64,000 nt of DNA from Tolypeutes matacus (lineage: Eukaryota; Chordata; Mammalia; Cingulata; Chlamyphoridae), in assembly GCA_026826555.1 (NCBI GenBank), contig JAKSZT010053764.1:34066446-34130445 (forward strand). Direction: 5' to 3'. The translations under genes and the position numbers were made by a program. Below the pieces are notes generated by a model, which searched no databases, had not been told where the DNA came from, and worked only from the letters and a program-made list of their open reading frames with translations. Position 1 is the first letter of the stretch. Every line of letters begins with the position of its first letter. Below are positions 35,186 to 45,099 of this stretch, piece by piece.

Positions 35186-37242
35186 ATGGGATGTCTGAGG
35201 TGGTTCTGGGAGTTTTGTAATTGGCTCTCTACTCTAATTGGACTCAGGGGTACTAATGACTCCCTTTCCAATAATCAGGTTGCTAATAGTCCATGGCATG
35301 AGCTGGCAATAGAGATACGTAAAATAGCATCACTGGATTCCCCTACTTCCATGCTTATAAGAAGCAAGGATCTGGGTGAGAGTGTTTTCAACACCTTAAC
35401 AGAATTTTGTGGAGTCAAAAAGTATAATGATGTTGGCTGGCTCCTCCTAGATACTCTGGATACAGTTACAAAAGAAAGACATGAGCTAAAGTCTTCAAAT
35501 TTGAAACTTAAATGTTGCATGAATGATATGAAAGTTTCTACATGTGCCTTGAAAGAAAATCTTGTCTCCTGTAGCCACAGACTTGAGATATCTGAGAATC
35601 AAACCCAGACTCTCATTATATGAGTAGCAGAATTACAAAGGAAACTAAAATCTCAACCTTGCAGGGTTTCTGCAATTAAAGTGAAGGCATTGATTGGAAA
35701 GGAGTGGAACCCCGAGGATTGGGACAGAGACATATGGGATGATGATAATATTGGTGGGGACATTGGAACCCTGAATTCTGCTGAGACTTTACCAGATAAA
35801 CCTGCAATGGCCTGCCCTGTGGAGACCACACCTTGTCAACCTTGTATCATCCAGCCTCCAGCCTGCCCTAGAGAGTCTGGACTTCCTTCCAGCCCTGAGG
35901 TGAGTTCAAGCCAAATGGAAGCTTGCACTGCCCAGCCTCTGGCCTACCCCAGGGAGTCTGGACCTCCTCCCAGCCCTGAGGCAGGTACCAGCCTAACTCC
36001 AGCATGCACTGCCCAACTTCCAGTCTGCCCTGAGGAATCATCTTCCAACCCCTGCCTGAAGAGATTAATCCTGTCTCCCCAGAAGAAAATGCAAAGGAAT
36101 GCCCTCAGGTTAGTAACCTGCAAGACATCTCTAATCCTTCTCCTTACCCACCCACCCCCACCCCTCTTGTCTTCGAGACCCATTACTAGACTAAAATCAC
36201 AACAAGCCCCCAAAGGTGAAATACAAAGTGTGACCCATGAGGAAGTACGTTATACTCTGAAAGAACTGCATGAGTTTTCCAATTTATATAGACAGAAATC
36301 AGGGGAATATATGTGGGAATGGATACTAAGGGTATGGGATAATGGTGGAAGGAATAAAAAGTTGGATCAGGCTTGAATTTATTGATATGGGTTCACTAAG
36401 CAGAAATTCTGGATTAAACGCTGTAGCTTGAGGGGTTAGAAAGGGCTCTAACTGTGTGGCTGACTGAAGCATGGACCAACCGATGGCCTAGCATGTCTGA
36501 TATTGAGATACCTGCTTTGCCGTGGTATACAGTAGATGAGGGGATTCAAAGGCTTAGAGAGATTGGAATGCTAGAATGGATTTACCATTTGAGAACTGCC
36601 CACCCACCCCAGGAATGTCCAGAGGACACACCTTTAACCAGGACTATGAGGAATAAATCTGTAAGACTAACTCCATCTTCTCTGAAGACCTCTGTGGTTG
36701 GTCTTCTCTGCAGTCCAGATATTACTGTAGGGGGAGCTGTAATGGAATTGGAATCCTTAAACATTATGGGGATGATTGGATCTTGGTCTGGTAAAAGTCA
36801 ATTATCTGCAGTTAATCACCAAAGACAAGGTGAGCATGGCTACTGCAATGAAAGACAGATTCAAAACAACACACAGAATAGTCTGAGTTGTGTGGAGTTA
36901 TGGCATTGGCTAATAGATCATGGGGTATCTAGAAGTGAAATACATGGGAAGTCTACTAAATTTCTTCTGGATCTGTATAAGAAGAAGAGTTCTAGGTTAA
37001 GAGAACAAAATCCTACCTCAAATTACAGGTGCAGAGAATCACGACCCCCTAATCAATTCCGAGATTTGAGGCAGTTTACAGACCCAGAGCCCCTTGATGA
37101 GGAGAAGGCCAGGTCCCCTTGGGGAAGGATCCTGTTAAACTGCCAAAAATTTATACTGTTCATCTTTCTTCCACCTTTCCCCAGGGAGACCTACGGCCAT
37201 TTTGCCAGAGCAACTGTGCATTGGGGAAAAGGAAATGATTAG
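35186..37242 (+). pseudogene. gag: ERV-L gag relic
   Basis: The likely start is the ATG at 35186, giving a protein that begins MGCLRWFW; Gly2 is compatible with N-myristoylation. The frame runs to an in-frame TGA at 35621-35623, goes on in the same frame to 36376, and then shifts by one frame for 36379-37242, ending in TAG. The first part has a heptad-like stretch (residues about 110-145, ERHELKSSNLKLK). The middle is Pro/Cys/Ser-rich with an 81-bp tandem repeat (35861-36050). The last part is basic near its end. No clear CCHC zinc knuckle is seen. Family role is capsid formation. Assignment is by position; sequence similarity to known Gag was not tested. Confidence 0.75.
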
Positions 37243-37461
37243 ACATTTCAGGGATTATTAGACACTGGCTCAGAGGTGACATTAATTCCAGGAGACCCAA
37301 AACATCACTGTGGCCCACCAGTCAGAGTAGGGGCTTATGGAGGTCAGGTGATTGATAGAGTTTTAGCTCAGGTCCATCTCACAGTGGGTCCCCGGACCTA
37401 TTCTGTGGTTATTTCTCCAGTTCCAGAATGCATAATTGGAATAGACATATTCAGTAACTAG
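37243..37461 (+). pseudogene. pro: ERV-L protease relic
   Basis: Directly after the TAG at 37240-37242, in the same frame, comes an aspartic protease with active-site LLDTGS (DTGS at 37261-37272), followed by a flap-like glycine region and the C-terminal IIGID motif (ILG-D class), closing at a TAG at 37459-37461. Retroviral proteases work as homodimers and cleave Gag-Pol. The catalytic Asp is kept but the domain cannot be joined to the rest without passing stops. Confidence 0.85.
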
Positions 37462-38340
37462 CAGGATCCCCACATTAGATCTCTGACTTGTGAAGTGAGG
37501 GCTATTATGGTTGGAAAGGCCAAGTGGAAGCCTCTAGAACTGCCCCTGCCTAGCAAAATAGTAAATCAAAGACAACACTGGATTCCTGGAGGGATTGCAG
37601 AGATTAGTGCCCTCATCAAGGATTTGAAGGATGCAGGGGTGGTGATTCCCACCATATCCCCATTCAACTCTCCTATTTGGCCTGTGCAGAAAATAGATGG
37701 ATCTTGAAGGATGACAGTAGGTTATGGTAAACTTAACAAGTGGTGACTCCAATCGCAGCTGCTGTCCCAGATGTGGTATCATTGCTTGAGCAAATCAACA
37801 CTTCTCCTGGTACCTGGTATGCAGCTGTTGATCTGGAAAATGCTTTTTTCTCAATTGCCATTAGTAAGGACCACCAGAAAGAGTTTGCTTTCAGCTGGCA
37901 AGGCCAGCAGTATACCTTCACTGTCCTGATTCAAGGGTATATCAACTCTCCAGCCCTATGTCATAATATTGTCCGTAGGGACATTGATTGTCTTTCCCTC
38001 CCACGAGACATCACACTGGTCCATATATTGATGATATCATGTTGATAGGACCTACTGAGCAAGAATTAGCAAAGACTCTAGATTTAATGGTAAGGCATTT
38101 GCGTGAGAGAGGATGGGAGATAAATCCAACAAAAATACAGGGTCCTTCCACCTCAGTGAAATTTCTAGGTGTCCAGTGGTGTGGGGCCTGTTGAGATATC
38201 CCTTCTAAAGTAAAGGATAAGCTGTTGTACCTGTTCCCTCCTATGACCAAAAAAGAGGCACAAATCTTAGTTGGCCTCTTTGGATTTTGGAGACAACACA
38301 TTCCTCATTTGGGTGTGCTACTCTGGCCCATTTACTGAGT
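37462..38340 (+). pseudogene. pol: ERV-L reverse transcriptase relic
   Basis: The RT begins in the protease frame with the fingers (37495-37707; motif [20 protein letters not shown]) and breaks at a TGA at 37705-37707. It resumes in a second frame (37740-38045; palm motif WYAAVDLENAFFSI with the first catalytic Asp) and shifts again so that the YIDD catalytic box at 38024-38035 is read in a third frame. Further stops lie at 38192-38194 and 38336-38338. The role was RNA- and DNA-dependent DNA synthesis. At least two frameshifts and three stops inactivate it. Confidence 0.9.
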
Positions 38341-39300
38341 GACCAGAAAAGCTGCTAGTTTTGATTGGGGACTGGAACAAGAGGAAGCCCTCCCTGTGAC
38401 AGGTCCAGGCTGCTGTGCAAGCTGCACTACCACTTGGACCATATGATCCAGCAGATCCAATGGTGCTGGAAGTTTCAGTGGCAAATAGAGATGCTGTCTG
38501 GAGCCTTTGGCAGGCCCCTATAGGGGAATCACAACGCAGACCCTTAGGATTTTGGAGCAAAGCCTTGCCATCCACTGCAGATAACTACACTCCTTTTGAG
38601 AAGCAGCTTTTGGCTTGCTACTGGGCCTTAGTAGAGACTGAACACTTAACCATGGGCCATCAAGTTACCATGAGACCTGAGTTGCCTATCATGAGCTTGG
38701 TATTGTCTGACTCACCAAACCATAAGTTGGGCGTGCACAGCATCACTCCATAATAAAGTAGAAGTGGTATATACGAGACAGGGCTCGAGCAGATCCTGAA
38801 GGCACAAGTAAGTTACATGAGGAAGTAGGAAGTAGCCCAAATGCCCATGGTCACCACCCCTGCCATGTTACCTTCCCTTTCCCAGCCCACAGCTTTGGCC
38901 TCTTGGGGACTCCCTTACAATCAGTTGAATTAGGATGAGAAAACTTGGGCCTGGTTTACAGATGGTTCAGCACGATATGCTGGTACCACCTGAAAGTGGA
39001 CAGCTGCAGCACTGCAGCCCTTTTCTGGGACATCCTTGAAGGATAGCAGTGAGGGCAAATACTCCCTGTGGGCAGAGCTGCGAGCAGTGCATCTAGTTGT
39101 TCATTTTGCTTGGAAGAAGAAATGGTCAGAGGTGCATTTGTACACTGATTCATGGGCTGTTGCCAATTGTTTGGCTGGATGGTCAGGGACTTGGAAGGAA
39201 CATGATTGGAAAATTGGTGACAAGGAGGTCTGGGGAAGAGCTATGTGGATAGACATTTCTGAGTGGGCAAAAAACATGAACATATTTTTGTCTCACATGA
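38341..39300 (+). pseudogene. pol: ERV-L connection and RNase H relic
   Basis: First, a tether domain at about 38400-38753 with PLGFWSKALPSTADNYTPFE and KQLLACYWALVETEHL. Then a true RNase H: FTDGSA with the first catalytic Asp at 38961-38963, an in-frame TGA at 38991-38993, then ELRAVHLVVHFAW (Glu) and LYTDSWAVANCLAGW (Asp). From 38994 the frame stays open for more than 1.2 kb. A stop/shift zone at 38754-38950 separates the two parts. It would degrade the RNA strand during reverse transcription. Confidence 0.85.
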
Positions 39301-39329
39301 ATGATCACCAGAGGGTGACTTCAGCAGAG

Positions 39330-40085
39330 GAAGAGTTTAATAATCAAGTAGAAGAGATGACCTGCTCTGTGGCTAATGCTCAGCCTCTTTCCCCAGCCAC
39401 TCCTGTCATTGACCAGTGGGCTCATGAACAAAGTGGCCATGGAGGTAGAGATGAAGATTATGCATGGGCTCAGCAACATGGACTTCCCCTCACCAAGGCT
39501 GACTTGGCTACAGCCACTCCTGAATGCCCAATCTGCCAGCAGCAGAGACCCACACTCAGCCACCAATATGGCACCATTCCTCGAGGTGACCAGCCTGCTA
39601 CTTGGTTGCAGGTTGACTACATTGGGCCACTTCCACCATTTGTTTTAACTGGAATAGACACATACTCTGGATATGGGTTTGCATTTCTGGCACACAATGC
39701 TTCTTCCAAAACTACCATCCGTGGACTTACCGAATGTCTTATCTACCGCCATGGCATTCCACACAGCATTGCTTCTGATCAAGGAACCCATTTCACAGCA
39801 AAAGATGTGCGGGAATGGGCACATGCCCATGGAATTCACTGTCTTACCATGTTCCCCATCACCCTGAAGCAGCTGGAATGGCCTTTGAAGACTCAATTAT
39901 GGTGCCAACTAGGTGGGAATATCTTGCAGGGCTGGGGCAATGTTCTCCAGGAGGCTTTGTATGCTCTGAATCAGCGTCCTCTCTATGGTGCTGTTTCTCC
40001 CATAACCAGGATTCATGGGTCCAGGAATCAAGGGGTGGAAATGGGAGTGGCACCACTCACTATTACCCCTAGTGACCCACTAGGA
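39330..40085 (+). pseudogene. pol: ERV-L integrase relic
   Basis: The zinc-binding HHCC domain shows WAHEQSGHGG and, about 40 residues on, ECPICQQQ. The core shows LQVDYIGPL (first Asp at 39615-39617) and SDQGTHF (second Asp at 39777-39779). The segment expected to hold the third acidic residue (about 39840-39900) is shifted: the recognisable HHPEAAGM words lie in another frame, so the open frame reads unrelated residues there. The downstream words VLQEALYALNQRPL are back in frame. Two compensating indels are the simplest reading. It would insert viral DNA with a 5-bp stagger, as the flanking duplication shows. Confidence 0.85.
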
Positions 40086-40470
40086 AAATGTGTGCTTCCT
40101 GTCCTTGCAACCTTAAGCTCTGCTGGTCTACAGGTTTTAGTCCCAAAAGGAGGAGTGCTGCCACCAGGGAACATAACAATGATTCCATTGAACTGGAAGT
40201 TAAGACTGCCACCTGGCCACTTTGGGCTCCTCTTACCTGTGAATCAGTAGGCAAAGAAGGGAATTACTGTACTGGCTGGGGTGATTGATCCTATCAAGGG
40301 GAAGTAGGACTACATCTACATAATGGGGGTAAAGAAGAGTTTGCCTGGAATGCAGGAGATCCTCTAGAGTGTCTCCTAGTACTGCCATGCCCTGTGACTA
40401 AAGTCAATTGCAACAAACCAATTCAAGCAGGACTAACAATGGCCCAGAATCTTTGGGAATGAAAGTTTGG
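40086..40470 (+). pseudogene. dUTPase-like domain at the end of pol
   Basis: After integrase, the frame ending at 40250 has SAGLQV in the place of dUTPase motif 1 and LPPGHFGLLLP in the place of motif 2. Past the stop at 40248-40250 come VLAGVIDP (motif 3 region) and, in a shifted frame, GGKEEFAWNAGD and QAGLTMAQN. ERV-L elements are known to carry dUTPase here. Stop and frameshift inactivate it. Confidence 0.75.
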
Positions 40471-40940
40471 GTCACCCCACCAGGCAAAGAACCACAGCCA
40501 GCTGAAGTGCTTGCTGAAGGTAATGGGAACATGGAATGGGTAATGGAAGAAGGTAGTGATAAATATGAACTTTGACCACATGACCAGTTACAGAAATGAG
40601 GACTATAATAGTTATGAACCCTTCTTCCTTGTTTCATTATGAGTATGATTGTATATGTACACAAAACAAATTTCTTGTTTTCTTCCCCAATCTTTTCCCC
40701 TATCAAAAGTTGTATTAATTCCACATCATAATATTTAAAGATGTAAAGTTTAAGTGTGAATATTACCCAAGGACTTGCACCCTATTCTTTGGGGAATTAA
40801 TGCATTTCCGGTTGTACACAGGGGAGTTGAACATTGTTAGGCAGAAATATATATGTATGCTTGTCTGTTATTGTTTTTACTTAGAGACTAAGTATAGTTT
40901 AGGGTAATGTGTATGACTGCCGAGTTGACAAGGGGTGGAC
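40471..40940 (+). other. Region between dUTPase and 3' LTR with polypurine tract
   Basis: About 470 bp hold no env-like frame, signal peptide or membrane segment. The last bases before the LTR, 'gacaaggggtgg' at 40928-40939, are purine-rich and fit the plus-strand primer. An opposing open frame at 40404-40724 has no domain. Confidence 0.6.
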
Positions 40941-41392
40941 TGTGATGGTTAGGTTAACGTTTCAACTCGGCCAGGTAATTGTTTCCAGGTGTTTGTTCTA
41001 GGAAGCACTGGGCTAATTGTAATAAAAGAGCATTTATGGACTTGGATCACCAGTGCGTTTATTGCGTGGATGGCTGATTACATCTGCATCAGTCAGGGAG
41101 ATTACATCATTGATGGGTGATGCTTTTATCCAATCATTTGAATGCCTTAAAAGGGGAAGTGATTTCAACATTCAGAGAGAATTTCCCAGCTAGTTGTTGG
41201 ACAGGCACCTTCTCCCAGAAACTCATCAAGGACCTTTCATGGGACTTTCATCAGAGCCCCTGGTTTGCAGCCTGCCTGCGGAACCTGGACTTGTGCATCC
41301 CCACACTCACGTGAGAGACTCTTTTAAAATCTCATGTTATTGACAGATATCTCCTGTTGATTCTGTTTCCTGAGAGAAAGCCGACTAATACA
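40941..41392 (+). repeat. 3' LTR of ERV-L provirus
   Basis: TGTGATGG...CTAATACA, 452 bp, matching the 5' LTR over its full length. It is followed at once by the target duplication 'gaagt'. The end 'gactaataca' is shared with MLT2-type LTRs and with the solo LTRs at 16066 and 24497. Confidence 0.95.
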
Positions 41393-41981
41393 GAAGTGGA
41401 ACTCCATTAAAGCCCCATTTACAGTTAATTGTCCTTATTTTACTTATCTGATTGTTCCCTAGTAGATCCTACTCATAAGATTGTCTTTATTGGCTCAAAC
41501 CCAGATCTTACCCTCTTGTAAAATCCTTTTCTTCAAGGGTGTTTGTCATAAAACAATCAGCGGCAATTGTTTAACATTGTGGCTGCCTGATGTGATAGGT
41601 AAGAGTTGAGGCAAACAAGCTAATCACAAATTTTACAAGGAAAGCTAGGAAGTGAGATGCCCAATAGAAGCATTGGAGAGCTCTGGCATATACCTGGGAA
41701 TCTAGAATGCCATTTTCAAGCAAAGGGCTGTGAACATGCCCAAGACTATGTACTCATGGATGACCTGAGGAGGCCCTATGCATTCACACTGGCTATCCTT
41801 GAGGCTCTGAATAAGCAGGAAATAAAGGTTAAAGCAGAGTCAGAAACTGCCTGGCTGAGAGTTGAAGGCAATCCCAACCAAACACATAGGTCTTCAGCAA
41901 AGTCAGGGAGACTTATTGGTTGTAGACCTTTAAGGATGTCACTGTCCAATAATTAACTGGTGACTAATCTATTTAATCAGG

Positions 41982-42025
41982 GACTTTACAGGCCACCTAG
42001 AACAAAAAAAAAAAAGACTTTACAG
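41982..42025 (+). mobile_element. 24-bp micro-insertion with 10-bp duplication
   Basis: 'gactttacag' occurs at 41982-41991 and 42016-42025; between them lie 'gccacctagaac' and an A run. The form is that of a tiny poly(A)-ended retroinsertion inside the old LINE. Confidence 0.5.
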
Positions 42026-42582
42026 AATTAGTTCAGAAGCATCACTAAGCAAACAAACAACAAGAAAAAAAAGTCTCTGGAGAGAAGTATTTGATTTCCA
42101 GAGTTTCCACATTATATGATTTAAAATGTTCAGTTTACAAAAAAATTATGAGACATGATAAGAAACAAGAAAATAAGTTCCATACACAGAAAAGCAAAAA
42201 CAAGTTAATAGAAAATATCCCCGAGGAAGCCCAGACATTGAACTTATTAGAATGGCTTTGAATCCATTATTTTAAATGTTCAAAGAACTAAAAGAAACCA
42301 CATTTAAAGAAATAATGGAAATTATGAGAATGATATCTCACAAAATATAGAATATTAATAAAGAGAAAGAAATTATTTAAAAAAATAGAAATTCTGGAGT
42401 TGAAAGTATAAAAAAACTGAAAACAAATATTCAATAGAGAGTCTCAGCAGCAGATTTGAACTGGCAAAAGAAAGAATCCAAATACTTGAAGACTGGCTAA
42501 TTAAGATGATCCAATATAAGGAAAAGAAAGAAAAAAAAATGAAAAAGAAAAGAACCAGAGAATCAGGGACCGGTGGGACATA

Positions 42583-42768
42583 ATGAAGACTATGAATATA
42601 TACATACTGGAAGTCCCAGAAGATGAGGAGAGAGAGGAAGAGGAAGAAAGAATATTTGAAGAAATAATGAGCGAAAACTTCCAAAAGTTAATGTTATACT
42701 TTAATGTACACATTCAAAAAGTTCAAACAATCACCAGGCAGGATAAACTCAAAGAGTTCCCCACTTAG
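42583..42768 (+). pseudogene. L1/HAL1 ORF1 fragment
   Basis: A 61-codon open frame contains NIYILEVPEDEEREEEEERI followed by FEEIMSENFQKLM, the RRM region of LINE ORF1p. Coiled-coil-like text with the same orientation lies upstream (42370-42580). It is cut by stops and by the LTR at 42879. Confidence 0.65.
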
Positions 42769-42878
42769 ACACATCGTAATCAAACTGTTTAAAGCTAAAG
42801 ACAAAGAAAGGACCTTGAAAGCATCAAGAGAGAAATGATTCATTGTGTACAAGTTATTCTCAATAAAATTAACAGTTT

Positions 42879-43370
42879 TAAAGTCAGAAGGCTTTGGATT
42901 CCTCTAGGTTCTTGGCGATGTCACATAAAAGAATTTAAGAACATGCCAGTTTAGTTAGGCCAGTAAAAAGAGTTTATTGAGAAATGAGATAAAAGAGAAA
43001 AGTACACACTCAGACATGGATAGGGGCTACCTCTGGCAAAGAGAAGCACCTGGGGTCAGGGGGTTGCCTTCATTCCTCCCCTTTCCTAACATTGGAGAGG
43101 CCCCAGCTGTTTGCTGTTCTGATTGGTTGCCTTTTGATCCCCACCTGTTAGCTCTCAGGCCTTATGTTTGGACTTTTCCAGGGCTTCTCCTGAACCCCAG
43201 AAGAGTTCCAAATGGGACCTTGTGGCCAGGGTCGCAGAGGGGTCTTTCCAGCTTTGTTCTTAGTAGTGGCCTTCCCTCAGAGGGTTTCCAAGCAGGGTCT
43301 CACAACCATGTTCTCTGTCAGGTCCCAGCTGTGATTCGTCTTCCCTTTTTCCCTATACTAACCTGACTCA
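42879..43370 (-). mobile_element. ERV1-like solo LTR in LINE ORF1
   Basis: LINE text is continuous across this block. It is flanked by 4-bp 'gttt' at 42875-42878 and 43371-43374, the size made by class I retroviruses. Read on the minus strand it starts TGAGTCAGG, holds CCAAT in 'gcaaccaatcagaac', an AATAAA signal (plus-strand 'tttatt' at 42973-42978), and ends in TTTA where CA is expected. The 129-codon open frame in it is incidental. Confidence 0.6.
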
Positions 43371-43566
43371 GTTTTTCATCAGAAACCATGTAGGCCAGAA
43401 GGTAGTGGACTCATATATTTAAAGTACTGACAAATACAGCATCCTTTCTAGATAAAAATACTACAAAAGATAGAAATTGAAGGAAACTTTCTCAACATGA
43501 CAAAAGCCATATATGAAAAACCCACAGATACTCAATGGTGAAAAATTGTAAGTTTTCCCGTTAAGA

Positions 43567-43767
43567 TTGGGAAAAAGATATGGATTCCCACAGTTACTAC
43601 CGTTGTTCAATGTAGTGCTAGAGGTTCTAGCTAGAACAATCAGACAAGAAAAAGAAATAAAAGGCATCCAAATCAGAAAGGAAGGAGTAAAACTTTCACT
43701 CTTTGCAGGTGATATTGTCCTATACCTGGAAAGTCTAAAAAATCTACAAGAAAGCTGCCAGAGCTAA
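43567..43767 (+). pseudogene. L1 ORF2p RT fragment with altered catalytic box
   Basis: The words [20 protein letters not shown] and [16 protein letters not shown] belong to the L1 reverse transcriptase. The catalytic FADD box reads FAGD here, so the first Asp is lost. The frame ends at 43767 while homology continues downstream ([14 protein letters not shown] text). Confidence 0.8.
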
Positions 43768-45099
43768 TAAACAATTTCAGCAGAGTGTCAGGATACAAGA
43801 TTAATATGCAAAAATCGGTGGTGTTTCTATATACTTGTAATGTACAATCTGAGTAGGAAGTCAAGAAAAAAAAATTTACAATAGTGACTAAAAGAATCAA
43901 ATATTTAGGAATAAATTTAACCAAGAATGTAAATCACTTTTATTCAGGAAACTACAATGCCTGATGTTCTTAGAAGCATTATTCACAATTGCCAAAAGAA
44001 AGAAACAAACCAAGTGTCCATCAGCTGATGAAGGGTAAACAAAATGTGGTACATACAATAGAGTACTATACTGCTGTGAGAAGAAATGATATTGGGACAC
44101 ATATGATAACATGGATGAACCTTGAGGATATTATGTTAAGTGAAATAAGCCAGACACAAAGGGACAAATATTGTATGGTCTCACTAATATGAGCTAAATA
44201 CAAAGAATAAACACATGGAGTTAAAACCTAGAGTAAATGTTATTAGGAGATAAGTGGAGGGCTGAGAAGTATACTGATGCTTAATTTATGTAGAAGTTTT
44301 AATTAACTTCAGTGTAAAAGTGTGGAAATGGATAGAATTGATGGTAACCCATTATAGTGAGTAGAACTAAGTGAGCTGGTTTATAAATGGGATCGTGGCT
44401 GAAAAGGGTAGTCTAGGAACATAAATGTCAATTGAAAGAAAGCTAGAGAATAATCTTGGGACTGAATAACATAGTGAACCCAGAGGTGGATAAGAATTGT
44501 GGTTAATACTATAAGTACAAGAATGTCCTTCTATAAATTAGAACAAATGTACATCACTACTGCAAGGTGGTAAGAATGTGGAAAAGCATGCAAAAAGTAC
44601 ACTTAATGTAACCTATGGACTATAGCAATACTATAATATTAACAGCAATACTATAATATTCTTGCATCAATGCCAAAGATGTACTGTGTTAATAATAGGG
44701 GGGTATGGAAAAAATATACCAAACATACACTATAGAACATAGTTAGAGGTAATAGTCTAATGACATTATGTCATATTTGTAAATAATATTCCTCAACAAT
44801 ATAGTGTGTTGGTAGAGGGGTACTGTGTGAGAATTCCACACATGTGCATGATTGTTTTGTATGTTCACAACCTCTCTAATAAAAATATATTACAAATCAA
44901 CACTGTATAAGACATCTGTGATTCTCAATAATATCTGCTGATGATTTTTTTTTTTTTTTAGTTGTAAATGCATTTTTTTTTATTTTTTTATTTTTATTTT
45001 TATTGTGGGTAAAAATCAAAATTCTCACAATACATCACATTTGACCAATCTGCAGAATTAGAATTATAAACTTTTCTCCTAGGTAAACTCTTTCTACCT

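Larger units (their letters stand above)
34688..41397 (+). mobile_element. ERV-L type endogenous retrovirus, complete provirus
   Basis: A structurally complete provirus with 5-bp target duplication 'gaagt' on both sides (34688-34692, 41393-41397), two LTRs, a tRNA-Leu primer site, gag-pro-pol relics and a dUTPase-like domain after integrase. There is no env between the dUTPase-like region and the 3' LTR (about 500 bp). 5-bp duplication, Leu primer, dUTPase placement and MLT2-like LTR ends (TGTGATGGTTAG...CTAATACA) place it in class III, ERV-L. All genes carry stops or frameshifts, so it cannot make its proteins. Confidence 0.93.
41640..44895 (+). mobile_element. L1M/HAL1-type LINE, plus strand, interrupted
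   Basis: A 5' region at about 41640-42080, an ORF1 relic (42370-42880, resuming at 43375), ORF2 fragments (43560-43950), a C-terminal piece (43985-44190) and a long 3' region ending near 44895 with 'taataaaaatatattac'. An ERV1-like LTR (42879-43370) sits in ORF1. Large parts of ORF2 are missing, so this is either a deleted L1 or two elements end to end. Confidence 0.7.

Noticed and set aside
35186..40250. Long plus-strand open frames (up to 404 codons) as functional host or viral genes
   Set aside because: They are pieces of one retroviral gag-pol, broken by at least three frameshifts and several in-frame stops, and lie between paired LTRs.
40471..40940. An env gene between pol and the 3' LTR
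   Set aside because: The space is about 470 bp, with no signal peptide, furin site or membrane segment in any frame; ERV-L lacks env.
42977..43366. 129-codon frame as a gene
   Set aside because: It lies wholly within an LTR on the opposite strand and has no domain.
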